From Devosia sp. (GTDB taxonomy: Bacteria > Pseudomonadota > Alphaproteobacteria > Rhizobiales > Devosiaceae): a stretch of 5,412 nt of DNA. This document shows positions 1 to 5,363 of this stretch, in pieces (the first letter of the stretch is position 1; each line of letters starts with the position of its first letter). The notes under the pieces were generated by a model. That model did no database searches, was not told the DNA's origin, and worked only from the letters and a program-made list of their open reading frames with translations. The position numbers and the translations under genes were made by a program. The stretch spans positions 1 through 5,412 of the forward strand of contig JAEUMC010000669.1 in assembly GCA_016793415.1 (NCBI GenBank), written 5' to 3'.

Positions 1-542
1 TGGGCGAAAGCGCGGTCAGACGCCTGATCCTGATCGAGATCGCCCGCGAGGACATCGAGGCCCTGCCCCGGCTGATGCGGTTGATCTCGAAGGAAGAGCA
101 GGCACGCTTCATCGTATTCTGCGACGACCTGAGCTTCGACAAGGACGAGACCAGCTACAAATCGCTGAAGACCATTCTCGACGGCGGCCTCGAGGGCCGG
201 CCGGAGAACGTGCTGTTCTACGCTACCTCCAATCGCCGCCACCTGATGCCGCGCGACATGGTGGAGAACGAGCGCTCGACCGCCATCACCCCGGGCGAGG
301 CGGTCGACGAGAAGGTATCGCTGTCCGATCGCTTCGGCCTGTGGCTCGGCTTCCACAATTGCGACCAGCCGACCTACCTCGCCATGATCCGCGGTTACTG
401 CGACGAATACGGGCTGGTGATCGATGACGAAACGCTGCGCGCTCGCGCCGTCGAGTGGTCGATGACCCGCGGCGCCCGCTCCGGCCGCGTCGCGATCCAG
501 TTTGTCCGCGCTCTGGCCGGCGAACAGGGCAAGGCGATCTAG
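1..542 (+). CDS. DUF815-family AAA+ ATPase (C-terminal part, 5' end outside window)
   Basis: The reading frame is open from the left edge (first full codon at position 3) to a TAG at 540-542, giving 179 visible residues. The ATG at 75 is internal, because family-like sequence continues upstream of it without a stop. Visible residues 35-45 form a Walker B-type strand (RFIVFCDDLSF, acidic pair D41-D42). Residues 74-79 (ATSNRR) look like the sensor 1 region, and SLSDRFGL at 106-113 carries an arginine-finger-like Arg. This combination of CDDLSF, ATSNRRHL and SDRFGLWL is the signature I know for DUF815 (PF05673), a family of predicted ATP-binding proteins of about 280-300 residues with no well-defined substrate. 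The P-loop must lie upstream of the window. Family assignment is confident; cellular role is unknown. The gene ends close to an inverted repeat and is separated by 290 bp from the next gene, so it is probably a separate transcription unit. Confidence 0.92.
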   Translation, partial: GESAVRRLILIEIAREDIEALPRLMRLISKEEQARFIVFCDDLSFDKDETSYKSLKTILDGGLEGRPENVLFYATSNRRHLMPRDMVENERSTAITPGEAVDEKVSLSDRFGLWLGFHNCDQPTYLAMIRGYCDEYGLVIDDETLRARAVEWSMTRGARSGRVAIQFVRALAGEQGKAI

Positions 543-544
543 TC

Positions 545-614
545 GCGAGTGGCGAGTAGCGAGTAGCGGGACCCAGGCCCCGTGCCGCGCAACCGCTATT
601 CGCTGCTCGCTTTC
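545..614. repeat. Heptamer-built inverted repeat, possible terminator or interspersed palindrome
   Basis: Three tandem 7-bp units, GCGAGTG GCGAGTA GCGAGTA, occupy 545-565. Degenerate inverted copies (TATTCGC 597-603, TGCTCGC 604-610) follow. Positions 552-569 pair with 593-610 as an 18-bp stem with no mismatch if two G-U pairs are allowed, around a 23-nt loop (570-592). It begins 10 nt after the ATPase stop codon and is followed by TTTCCTG, a poor U-tract. It could be a 3' end stabiliser, a weak terminator or a copy of a dispersed REP-like element. The pairing is seen directly; the role is inferred. Confidence 0.6.
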
Positions 615-713
615 CTGTCATAAGCATCACCACGTACTTTGCTAAGCGACTCCGCGCCGCCCTACGCGCAGATGTTGCCAGTGCGCCGTTTCCGCATTGC
701 TCACAGGAAATCG

Positions 714-758
714 ACTTATCTTGGCTATACTTATCTCTATTTGACTAATCTCGTATTC
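714..758 (+). promoter_or_regulatory. Three 8-bp direct repeats at 15-bp period in AT-rich island (candidate operator)
   Basis: ACTTATCT occurs at 714-721 and again at 729-736, and ACTAATCT (one mismatch) at 744-751. The starts are exactly 15 bp apart, with unrelated 7-bp spacers. The block lies in the only clearly AT-rich part of the 290-bp gap before tadE, about 75-120 bp upstream of the start codon, where a promoter would be expected. A binding array for a transcription factor is the natural reading, but I cannot name the regulator. A GANTC site (GACTC, 648-652), the CcrM methylation target in alphaproteobacteria, lies about 60 bp further upstream. Nothing else recognisable was seen between 615 and 713 or between 759 and 815. 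Confidence 0.4.
726..731 (+). promoter_or_regulatory. Possible -10 element for tadE-tadG
   Basis: TATACT matches the sigma-70 consensus TATAAT at five of six positions and lies between the first two 8-bp boxes. At 16-18 bp upstream I see only poor -35 candidates (around CACAGGAA, 702-709), so the call rests on the -10 match and AT-richness alone. An alternative is TTGGCT (721-726) with ACTAAT (744-749) at 17-bp spacing. Either would leave a leader of roughly 75-100 nt. Confidence 0.25.
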
Positions 759-815
759 CGTCGTTTCAGGCGCAAATCTTCGGACACCTGATCTGACCGG
801 CCGAGCGTCCCATCC

Positions 816-821
816 AGGAGG
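816..821 (+). promoter_or_regulatory. Ribosome binding site deciding the tadE start
   Basis: AGGAGG is a full Shine-Dalgarno match. It lies 11 nt before the TTG at 833 but 26 nt before the in-frame ATG at 848. This favours the TTG. The ATG has only GGGG (837-840), 7 nt upstream. The two starts differ by five residues and do not alter the mature protein predicted after prepilin cleavage. Confidence 0.55.
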
Positions 822-832
822 GTGGCGGCCAT

Positions 833-1309
833 TTGTGGGGTACTCGAATGCCAGTGCATCGGGGCAGCCAGCTGCGCAGGGTGTCGCCACTTGATGGCCT
901 GAGGCGCCTTGCCGCCAACCACGACGGAGCGTCGGCGGTCGAATTCGCCATCATCGCGCCGGTGTTCATCCTGATGATCGTCGGCGTTCTCGCCTATGGC
1001 ATCTATTTCGGTGCCGCCAACTCGGTGCAGCAGATCGCCGCCGATGCCGCCCGCACGTCGATCGCCGGGCTCAGCGCCTCCGAACGCAACACGCTGGTGA
1101 CTGCATTCATCGAGAACAATGCCGGCGCCTATGTCTTCATCGATCCCGATGAGGTGGACTTCAGCATCGGCGACGATACCAGCGACCCCAACCAGTACAA
1201 GGTCACCGTCACCTACGACGCCTCGCAACTGCCGATCTGGGTGCTGCCGGTCCCCATGCCGGGCAAGATCATCAGCTACACCTCCACCATCCGGCTCGGC
1301 GGCTCATGA
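833..1309 (+). CDS. TadE-like pseudopilin (Tad/Flp pilus assembly)
   Basis: This 158-residue protein (from TTG 833; 153 residues from ATG 848) has a basic, polar N-terminal stretch of about 32 residues. It is followed by DGASAVEFAIIAPVFILMI and a single hydrophobic segment at about 37-57. The motif G32-ASAVEF, with Glu at +5 and Phe at +6 after the glycine, is the type IVb prepilin pattern. TadE and TadF carry this pattern and the peptidase TadV/CpaA-type enzymes cut after the glycine. The rest (about 60-158) should be a small extracytoplasmic domain. TadE is known as a minor pseudopilin needed for Flp pilus biogenesis. The next gene starts inside this one (ATGA, 1306-1309), indicating coupled translation with the TadG-like protein. 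No tadA, tadB, rcpA or flp gene is present here, so partners must be elsewhere. Family confidence is high; the exact role in this organism is inferred. Confidence 0.88.
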   Translation: MWGTRMPVHRGSQLRRVSPLDGLRRLAANHDGASAVEFAIIAPVFILMIVGVLAYGIYFGAANSVQQIAADAARTSIAGLSASERNTLVTAFIENNAGAYVFIDPDEVDFSIGDDTSDPNQYKVTVTYDASQLPIWVLPVPMPGKIISYTSTIRLGGS

Positions 1310-2985
1310 AGTCGCTCCGTCGCTGGCAGTCCAACGAGCGGGGCAACGTCGCGGTGATGTTCGCGCTGCTCCTGCCAATCATCATGCTCGCCGGCGCCTT
1401 TGCCGTCGATGAGGGCTCGCTCTATCTCGAGCGGCGGCAGGCCCAATCGGTCGCGGACCTCGCCGCCATCGCCGCGGCGACCGACCCGAGCAAAGCCCTC
1501 GATACCGCCTTCAAGACCTTCCAGGCCAACGGACTGATCGGCGCCACCCTCAGCATCGACGACCCATCGATCCAGATCCGCTCATCGCGGCCGGTTCAGG
1601 TGGTGACCGGGCACTACAAGGCAGCCCCGGAACTGTCGGTGGCCGCGCGCTTTTCGCCTGGCGGATCACCGCCCAATGCCGCCCAGGTGACGTACCGCAA
1701 GAAGGGCACATTGTGGCTCGCCCGGCCCTGGCAGGCGCCGCCCGAAATCTCGGTCGCCGCGCTGGCCACCGCCAATCCGCAGGCGGCGTTCTCGGTGGGC
1801 TCCCGCCTCGCCTCGCTCAATGGCGGCGTCGCCAACGCCTTGCTCAAGAGCCTGCTCGGCACCTCCGCCACGCTCGACGTGATGAGCTACAACGCACTGC
1901 TCGACGCCAAGGTCGACCTGCTCGATTTCCTCGATGCCCTCAACCAGCAGCTCCATCTGTCCGCCGCCACCTATGGCGACGTGCTGAAGGCCTCGGCCAG
2001 TCGTGGCGCCATCGCCGGCGCACTGGCCTCCGTGCTCACCGGCACTGCCAAGACGGCCGCACAGACGCTCTCCACCACCATTGCCGACACCGGCACGATC
2101 CCGCTGCTCAAGCTGCTCGATATCGGTTCGCTGTCGACGCTGCCGGTGGGCAATGAGGCGGGCTACTTCGCCGGCCTCTCGGCGCTCGAGCTGCTCAACG
2201 CCGCAGCGGTGATCGCCGGTAACGGCAAGCAGATCGACCTGGCGGTCGGCGCCAGCGTACCCGGCCTCACCAGCATCGCCCTCAGCGTCGCGATCGGCGA
2301 GCCGCCGCAGCACGCCTGGTATCGGGTAGGCGAAAAGGGCGGCGTGGCGCGCACCGCCCAGACCCGGCTCAAGCTGACGGTCAAACTGCTCGGCGGTCCG
2401 GTGCTGCTCGGCGCCGGCGTCACCTTGCCGATCTATGTCGAGGTCGCCTACGCCGAGGCGCGGATCCGCTCGCTCTCCTGTCCCGCCTTCGGAAAACAGG
2501 CGGGCACTGCCGTAGTGGATGTGCTGCCGGGTGCTGCGCGCCTCGCCATCGGCAATCTCTCCGGCGCCAGCTTCACCGATTTCAGCGCCTTTCCGGTGGT
2601 CGACCAGGCGACGATCCTCAACGCCCTGCTGCTGAAGATCAAGGCGCGTGCCGCCGTCGTCGTCGGGCAGACCTCGCCGATCCTGCTCAATTTCTCGGCC
2701 GAGGACGTAAAGCAGGCCACGATCAAGACCGCCACCAACCACACCATTGTCGGCAGCCTGTCGAAATCGCTGCTCGACGGCCTCGATATCGATGTCGACG
2801 TGCTCGGCATCGGCCTCTCCACCGACGCAGTAATCGAAGCGGCGGTGCGCGCGCTGGTGGCGCCGCTGGCGCCGGTGCTCGACAGCACCATTTTCGGCGT
2901 GCTCGAAGTGCTCGGGGTGGGCATCGGGGAGGCCGACGTGCGGGTCTACAGCGTCACCTGCAGCCGCCCGGTGCTGGTCGGCTGA
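1306..2985 (+). CDS. TadG-like pilus assembly protein with Tad_C (DUF2134-like) body
   Basis: 559 residues; ATG overlaps the tadE stop by 4 nt (ATGA). Residues 11-58 (from ERGNVAVMFA, through a hydrophobic segment about 15-34, to QSVADLAAIAAA) match the TadE/TadG-like N-terminal segment (PF13400 type). Position +5 after G13 is Met18 instead of Glu, so prepilin-type cleavage is unlikely and the segment probably stays as a membrane anchor. Residues about 65-250 resemble the Tad_C/DUF2134 domain, including FSVGSRLASLNGG and the leucine-rich DAKVDLLDFLDALNQQ. No von Willebrand A MIDAS motif (DxSxS) is visible, unlike many TadG proteins. The protein has only two cysteines, C392 and C552, in similar contexts (ARIRSLSCPAF and DVRVYSVTCSRP), so a periplasmic disulfide is possible. 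The body is rich in Leu, Ala and Gly with short acidic turns. It likely works with the TadE-like protein at the envelope. Membership of the Tad family is fairly sure; the biochemical function is not known. Confidence 0.82.
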   Translation: MKSLRRWQSNERGNVAVMFALLLPIIMLAGAFAVDEGSLYLERRQAQSVADLAAIAAATDPSKALDTAFKTFQANGLIGATLSIDDPSIQIRSSRPVQVVTGHYKAAPELSVAARFSPGGSPPNAAQVTYRKKGTLWLARPWQAPPEISVAALATANPQAAFSVGSRLASLNGGVANALLKSLLGTSATLDVMSYNALLDAKVDLLDFLDALNQQLHLSAATYGDVLKASASRGAIAGALASVLTGTAKTAAQTLSTTIADTGTIPLLKLLDIGSLSTLPVGNEAGYFAGLSALELLNAAAVIAGNGKQIDLAVGASVPGLTSIALSVAIGEPPQHAWYRVGEKGGVARTAQTRLKLTVKLLGGPVLLGAGVTLPIYVEVAYAEARIRSLSCPAFGKQAGTAVVDVLPGAARLAIGNLSGASFTDFSAFPVVDQATILNALLLKIKARAAVVVGQTSPILLNFSAEDVKQATIKTATNHTIVGSLSKSLLDGLDIDVDVLGIGLSTDAVIEAAVRALVAPLAPVLDSTIFGVLEVLGVGIGEADVRVYSVTCSRPVLVG

Positions 2986-3003
2986 TACCTTTTTCCGTCT
3001 CCT

Positions 3004-3036
3004 CGCCGCTTGCGGCGCAGCGTCGTTGCTGCAACG
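3004..3036. repeat. Two small tandem palindromes in the 90-bp gap after tadG
   Basis: CGCCGC-TT-GCGGCG (3004-3017) and CGTTGC-T-GCAACG (3024-3036) lie side by side between the tadG stop and the mutarotase-like gene. Real stems would be about 5 bp each with 3-4-nt loops. No U-tract follows either, and the T5 run (2990-2994 region) precedes them, so this is not a convincing terminator. Transcription may run through into the next gene. Confidence 0.3.
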
Positions 3037-3065
3037 AATGCGCTCCCGTTTCGACGACGATGACT

Positions 3066-3071
3066 GAGGGG
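3066..3071 (+). promoter_or_regulatory. Ribosome binding site of the mutarotase-like gene
   Basis: GAGGGG lies 4 nt before the ATG at 3076. It supports that start, which also gives an N-terminus ending just before the first beta-strand-like segment. The spacing is slightly short. Confidence 0.5.
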
Positions 3072-3075
3072 AATA

Positions 3076-4059
3076 ATGAGCCTGTCGCATAAGTTGAGGT
3101 GGTCGCACGGCGAGGCGACCATCCTGAGTACGGCCGCCATGCTGGCCGACGCTACGTTCCTGGTGGACGGCAAGCCGTTCAAGCCCTTCGCCCGGGCGCC
3201 GTGGCTCGGCAAGGTCGATGACCCCTCCATCGTCGGGCACCTGCGGGTGCTGGCCGGTGACTTCGTCGGCCTCCCGTTCGGCACCGGTGGCCGCACCGCC
3301 GGCCCTAACCTTCCCGAATGGGCAAGTCTGCTCGGCCAGCCCGCCACCGGCACCATCCACGGCCCCACTGCGCATCGCGAATGGACCATTACCGGTGGTG
3401 ACGACGAGAGCGTCACCCTGTCGCTCGACTACGACCCGGATTCCGTGGTGCGCAAGGTCGAGCGGGTGATCACCGCTCGTCGCGATGCGCCGGCGCTCGA
3501 CTTCGTCATGCGCATCTTCGCTCGCCACAAGGCGCCGATCTCGGCTGGCCTCCACCCCAATTTCCGCATGCCCGACAATCCGGGCCGGCTCGAGCTGAAG
3601 CTCGATTTCGACTTCGGCCTCACCCATCCCGGCCAGACCGCTGAGGGCGATCCGCAGGAGTTCCAGAGCCTGAGCTCGGTCCCCAAGGACGGCGCCCGCG
3701 TGGACATGTCCCATATCCCGCTATCGCCCCGCACCGACAAGAACGTGCAGCTGTGCGGCGCGCGCAGCCCGCTCACCGGCACCTATCTCGACGAGGGCAT
3801 GGGCTTTGAACTCGACTGGGATCGCGAGCTGTTGCCCACGCTGATGATCTGGCACACCGACGGCGGCATCAAGGGCGAGCCCTGGAACGGCCAGTTCCGC
3901 GCCGTCGGCCTCGAACCCCTCGCCTCCGCCTTCGACCTCCACACCGACGTCGCCACGGGTCCCAACCCGATCAACAAACGCGGCATCAAGACCTGGGTCG
4001 ATCTCGACCCGGCCAAGCCGCTGGAGATCCGGCACTCGATCCGGGCTTTTGCGGTGTGA
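3076..4059 (+). CDS. Aldose 1-epimerase-like (galactose mutarotase-fold) protein
   Basis: 327 residues, with no signal peptide or membrane segment, so probably cytoplasmic. Motifs follow the order seen in aldose 1-epimerases: PFGTGGR with R73, IHGPTAHREW with H95 and W103, GLHPNFRMP with H160, and VGLEPLASAF with E280. By analogy to the well-studied Lactococcus GalM (Arg71, His96, His170, Glu304), these would be the substrate-binding Arg, two catalytic or binding His and the general base Glu. The equivalent of Asp243 is not certain from the sequence. GalM-family enzymes interconvert the alpha and beta anomers of hexoses, and the wider superfamily includes hexose-6-phosphate mutarotases and enzymes on other sugars. 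The substrate here cannot be told: no sugar kinase, transporter or glycosidase gene is adjacent. It lies 90 bp after tadG on the same strand and could be cotranscribed, but nothing ties it to pili. Fold assignment is good; enzyme activity is inferred. Confidence 0.75.
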   Translation: MSLSHKLRWSHGEATILSTAAMLADATFLVDGKPFKPFARAPWLGKVDDPSIVGHLRVLAGDFVGLPFGTGGRTAGPNLPEWASLLGQPATGTIHGPTAHREWTITGGDDESVTLSLDYDPDSVVRKVERVITARRDAPALDFVMRIFARHKAPISAGLHPNFRMPDNPGRLELKLDFDFGLTHPGQTAEGDPQEFQSLSSVPKDGARVDMSHIPLSPRTDKNVQLCGARSPLTGTYLDEGMGFELDWDRELLPTLMIWHTDGGIKGEPWNGQFRAVGLEPLASAFDLHTDVATGPNPINKRGIKTWVDLDPAKPLEIRHSIRAFAV

Positions 4060-4106
4060 CTGGAGCGTCGGCTCAAGCACCGGCCCCTGGGCTTTCGCCC
4101 CAAACG

Positions 4107-4136
4107 AGAAGGCCCCGGATCGCTCCGGGGCCTTCT
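4107..4136. terminator. Bidirectional intrinsic terminator between convergent genes
   Basis: A perfect 13-bp stem (4107-4119 with 4124-4136) closes a TCGC tetraloop; the core is GGCCCCGGA/TCCGGGGCC. It lies in the 96-bp gap between two genes that meet tail to tail (stops at 4059 and 4156). On the plus strand it runs into CTTCTTCAATTCTG; on the minus strand into TTCTCGTTTGGG. The U-tracts are modest, but stem strength and position make shared termination the likely role. Confidence 0.85.
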
Positions 4137-4155
4137 TCAATTCTGTCGCCGATAC

Positions 4156-5331
4156 TCAGCTCGCGAGCAGCGGCAGCGGATCCACCGGCGTCGCGCCCTT
4201 GCGCAGCTCGAAGTGGAGCTGGGGCTTGGACACCGAGCCGGTCTTGCCGGCGGTACCGATGTTGTCGCCGCGGTTCACCACCGTGCCCTTGGCGACATTC
4301 ATGTCCTTGAGGTGGGCATAAGCCGACACATAGCCGTTCGGGTGGCGGATCAGCACCAGGTTGCCATAGCCTTCGACGCCTGAGCCGGCATAGATCACCT
4401 GGCCATTCTCGGCCGAGCGGACCGCCGCGCCTTCGGGCGCTTCGATGTTGATGCCGGTGCCCTTGGAGTTGGCAAAGTCGGTAATCACCCGGCCCGAAAT
4501 CGGCCAGCGGAACTTGTCGGCACCGGAGAGCACCGGCTCGGTCTTGGGTTGCTGCAACGGCTGCGCTTCAGCCGCGGTCGCGGGGGCCGCGTTGGTCGGT
4601 GCCAGCGGCTTGACGCTCGCGGCGGGGATCTTGGCCTCGGGTTCGATCGAGGCGACGGCAACCGGCTTGGGTGCACTCAGGTTCGCCGGCGGCGCGCCGA
4701 GCGTGGTCTCGGGCTTGGCGCCGGCCTTGGGGCCCAGCGCCATCAGCGTCGAAGCCTTGCCGGGAATGACGATCTTCTGGCCGACATAGATCTTGTCGGG
4801 CGAGGAGAAGCCATTGGCCTGGATGATTGCCTGCGCCGTGACATTGTAGCGGCGCGCCACGGTGTAGAGGCTCTCGCCGCTTTCGATCACGTGGACATAG
4901 GCGTCGGACGGGACGGAAACGAGGGTGTTCGAAGCCGGGGCGGACGCCAGAGTGGTAGTGGCCGGAACCGGGCTCAGGGGCTGGGCAGCGGGCATCATCT
5001 GATTGCTTCCGTTGGCTGATGAGGTGAGCACAGGCAAGTCTTCGGTCGAAACTGAGCCAAGCGGCTGGCTGGGCATGGGCTGATTGCTGCTCATGCTGTT
5101 GGAGCCGACCAGCATAGGACCGGACCCACCGCCAATGTTTTCTGGAGGAACGAGCGTCTTGGGCATCGCCTGGGCAGTAGACATCGGCGCCGCGGCGTTG
5201 ACCGAGCCGGTCGTCGTCCTGTCGAAGCCAAGGCCGCCCAGCGAGCTACACCCCGAGAGCGCAGTGGCGCCTGCGAACAGGCCCACAATCGCGGCGGTTC
5301 TAAACGTCTTACCGGTCACGCGGTTACTCAT
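4156..5331 (-). CDS. NlpD/DipM-like lipoprotein: LysM plus degenerate LytM (M23) domain
   Basis: 391 residues. A hydrophobic segment (about 12-26) ends in the lipobox LSGC, so C28 would be lipidated after signal peptidase II cleavage. An A/P/S/N-rich linker (about 29-143) leads to one LysM domain (about 145-190; YVHVIESGESLYTVARRY through KIYVGQKIVIP), which binds peptidoglycan. A second Ala/Pro linker (191-270) leads to a LytM/M23 domain (about 273-388). In that domain H340 (AYAH) and H373 (QLHFE) remain. The first zinc motif HxGxD reads G291-TGI-N295, and the first His of HxH is Q371. A domain lacking these ligands should not hydrolyse peptidoglycan. E. coli NlpD is degenerate in the same way and activates the amidase AmiC, and Caulobacter DipM is a related division factor. 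An amidase-activating role in cell separation is therefore inferred. The gene is alone on its strand here and converges on the mutarotase-like gene. A symbol such as nlpD would be reasonable but orthology is not proven. Confidence 0.9.
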   Translation of the reverse strand: MSNRVTGKTFRTAAIVGLFAGATALSGCSSLGGLGFDRTTTGSVNAAAPMSTAQAMPKTLVPPENIGGGSGPMLVGSNSMSSNQPMPSQPLGSVSTEDLPVLTSSANGSNQMMPAAQPLSPVPATTTLASAPASNTLVSVPSDAYVHVIESGESLYTVARRYNVTAQAIIQANGFSSPDKIYVGQKIVIPGKASTLMALGPKAGAKPETTLGAPPANLSAPKPVAVASIEPEAKIPAASVKPLAPTNAAPATAAEAQPLQQPKTEPVLSGADKFRWPISGRVITDFANSKGTGINIEAPEGAAVRSAENGQVIYAGSGVEGYGNLVLIRHPNGYVSAYAHLKDMNVAKGTVVNRGDNIGTAGKTGSVSKPQLHFELRKGATPVDPLPLLAS

Positions 5332-5363
5332 CAGTCCACTCTACGCAGGTACTCAATGGACTG
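5332..5363 (-). promoter_or_regulatory. Hairpin abutting the start codon of the NlpD-like gene
   Basis: In the minus-strand transcript CAGTCCATT (5363-5355) pairs with AGTGGACTG (5340-5332), a 9-bp stem with one G-U pair and a 14-nt loop. The 3' arm ends directly before the ATG at 5331. The only Shine-Dalgarno-like bases (GAG within UAGAG, about 7 nt before the ATG) lie at the loop-stem junction. Folding would restrict ribosome access, so translational control is possible. Confidence 0.4.

Noticed and set aside
75..542. The DUF815 gene starting at ATG 75 as a complete 155-residue protein
   Set aside because: The frame is open to the window edge with family-like sequence before the ATG, no Shine-Dalgarno precedes it, and the Walker A region would be missing.
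741..769. TTGACT (741-746) as a -35 element before tadE
   Set aside because: At 17-bp spacing the -10 position reads TTTCAG, which is not a credible -10, and 16- and 18-bp spacings are no better.
737..1228. Minus-strand open frame opposite tadE
   Set aside because: It overlaps a clear TadE-like gene and would run through the candidate operator region. The translation is Asp/Gly/Arg/Val-rich with no family resemblance.
2986..3075. Rho-independent terminator after tadG
   Set aside because: The two palindromes have very short stems and no following U-tract; the T run lies upstream of them. They are recorded only as small palindromes.
1666..3714. A 682-codon open frame on the minus strand opposite tadG and the mutarotase-like gene
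   Set aside because: It spans two well-supported plus-strand genes and the gap between them. Its product is a low-complexity Arg/Gly/Glu/Ala/His mix with no recognisable domain. Long antisense frames of this kind are expected in high-GC coding DNA.
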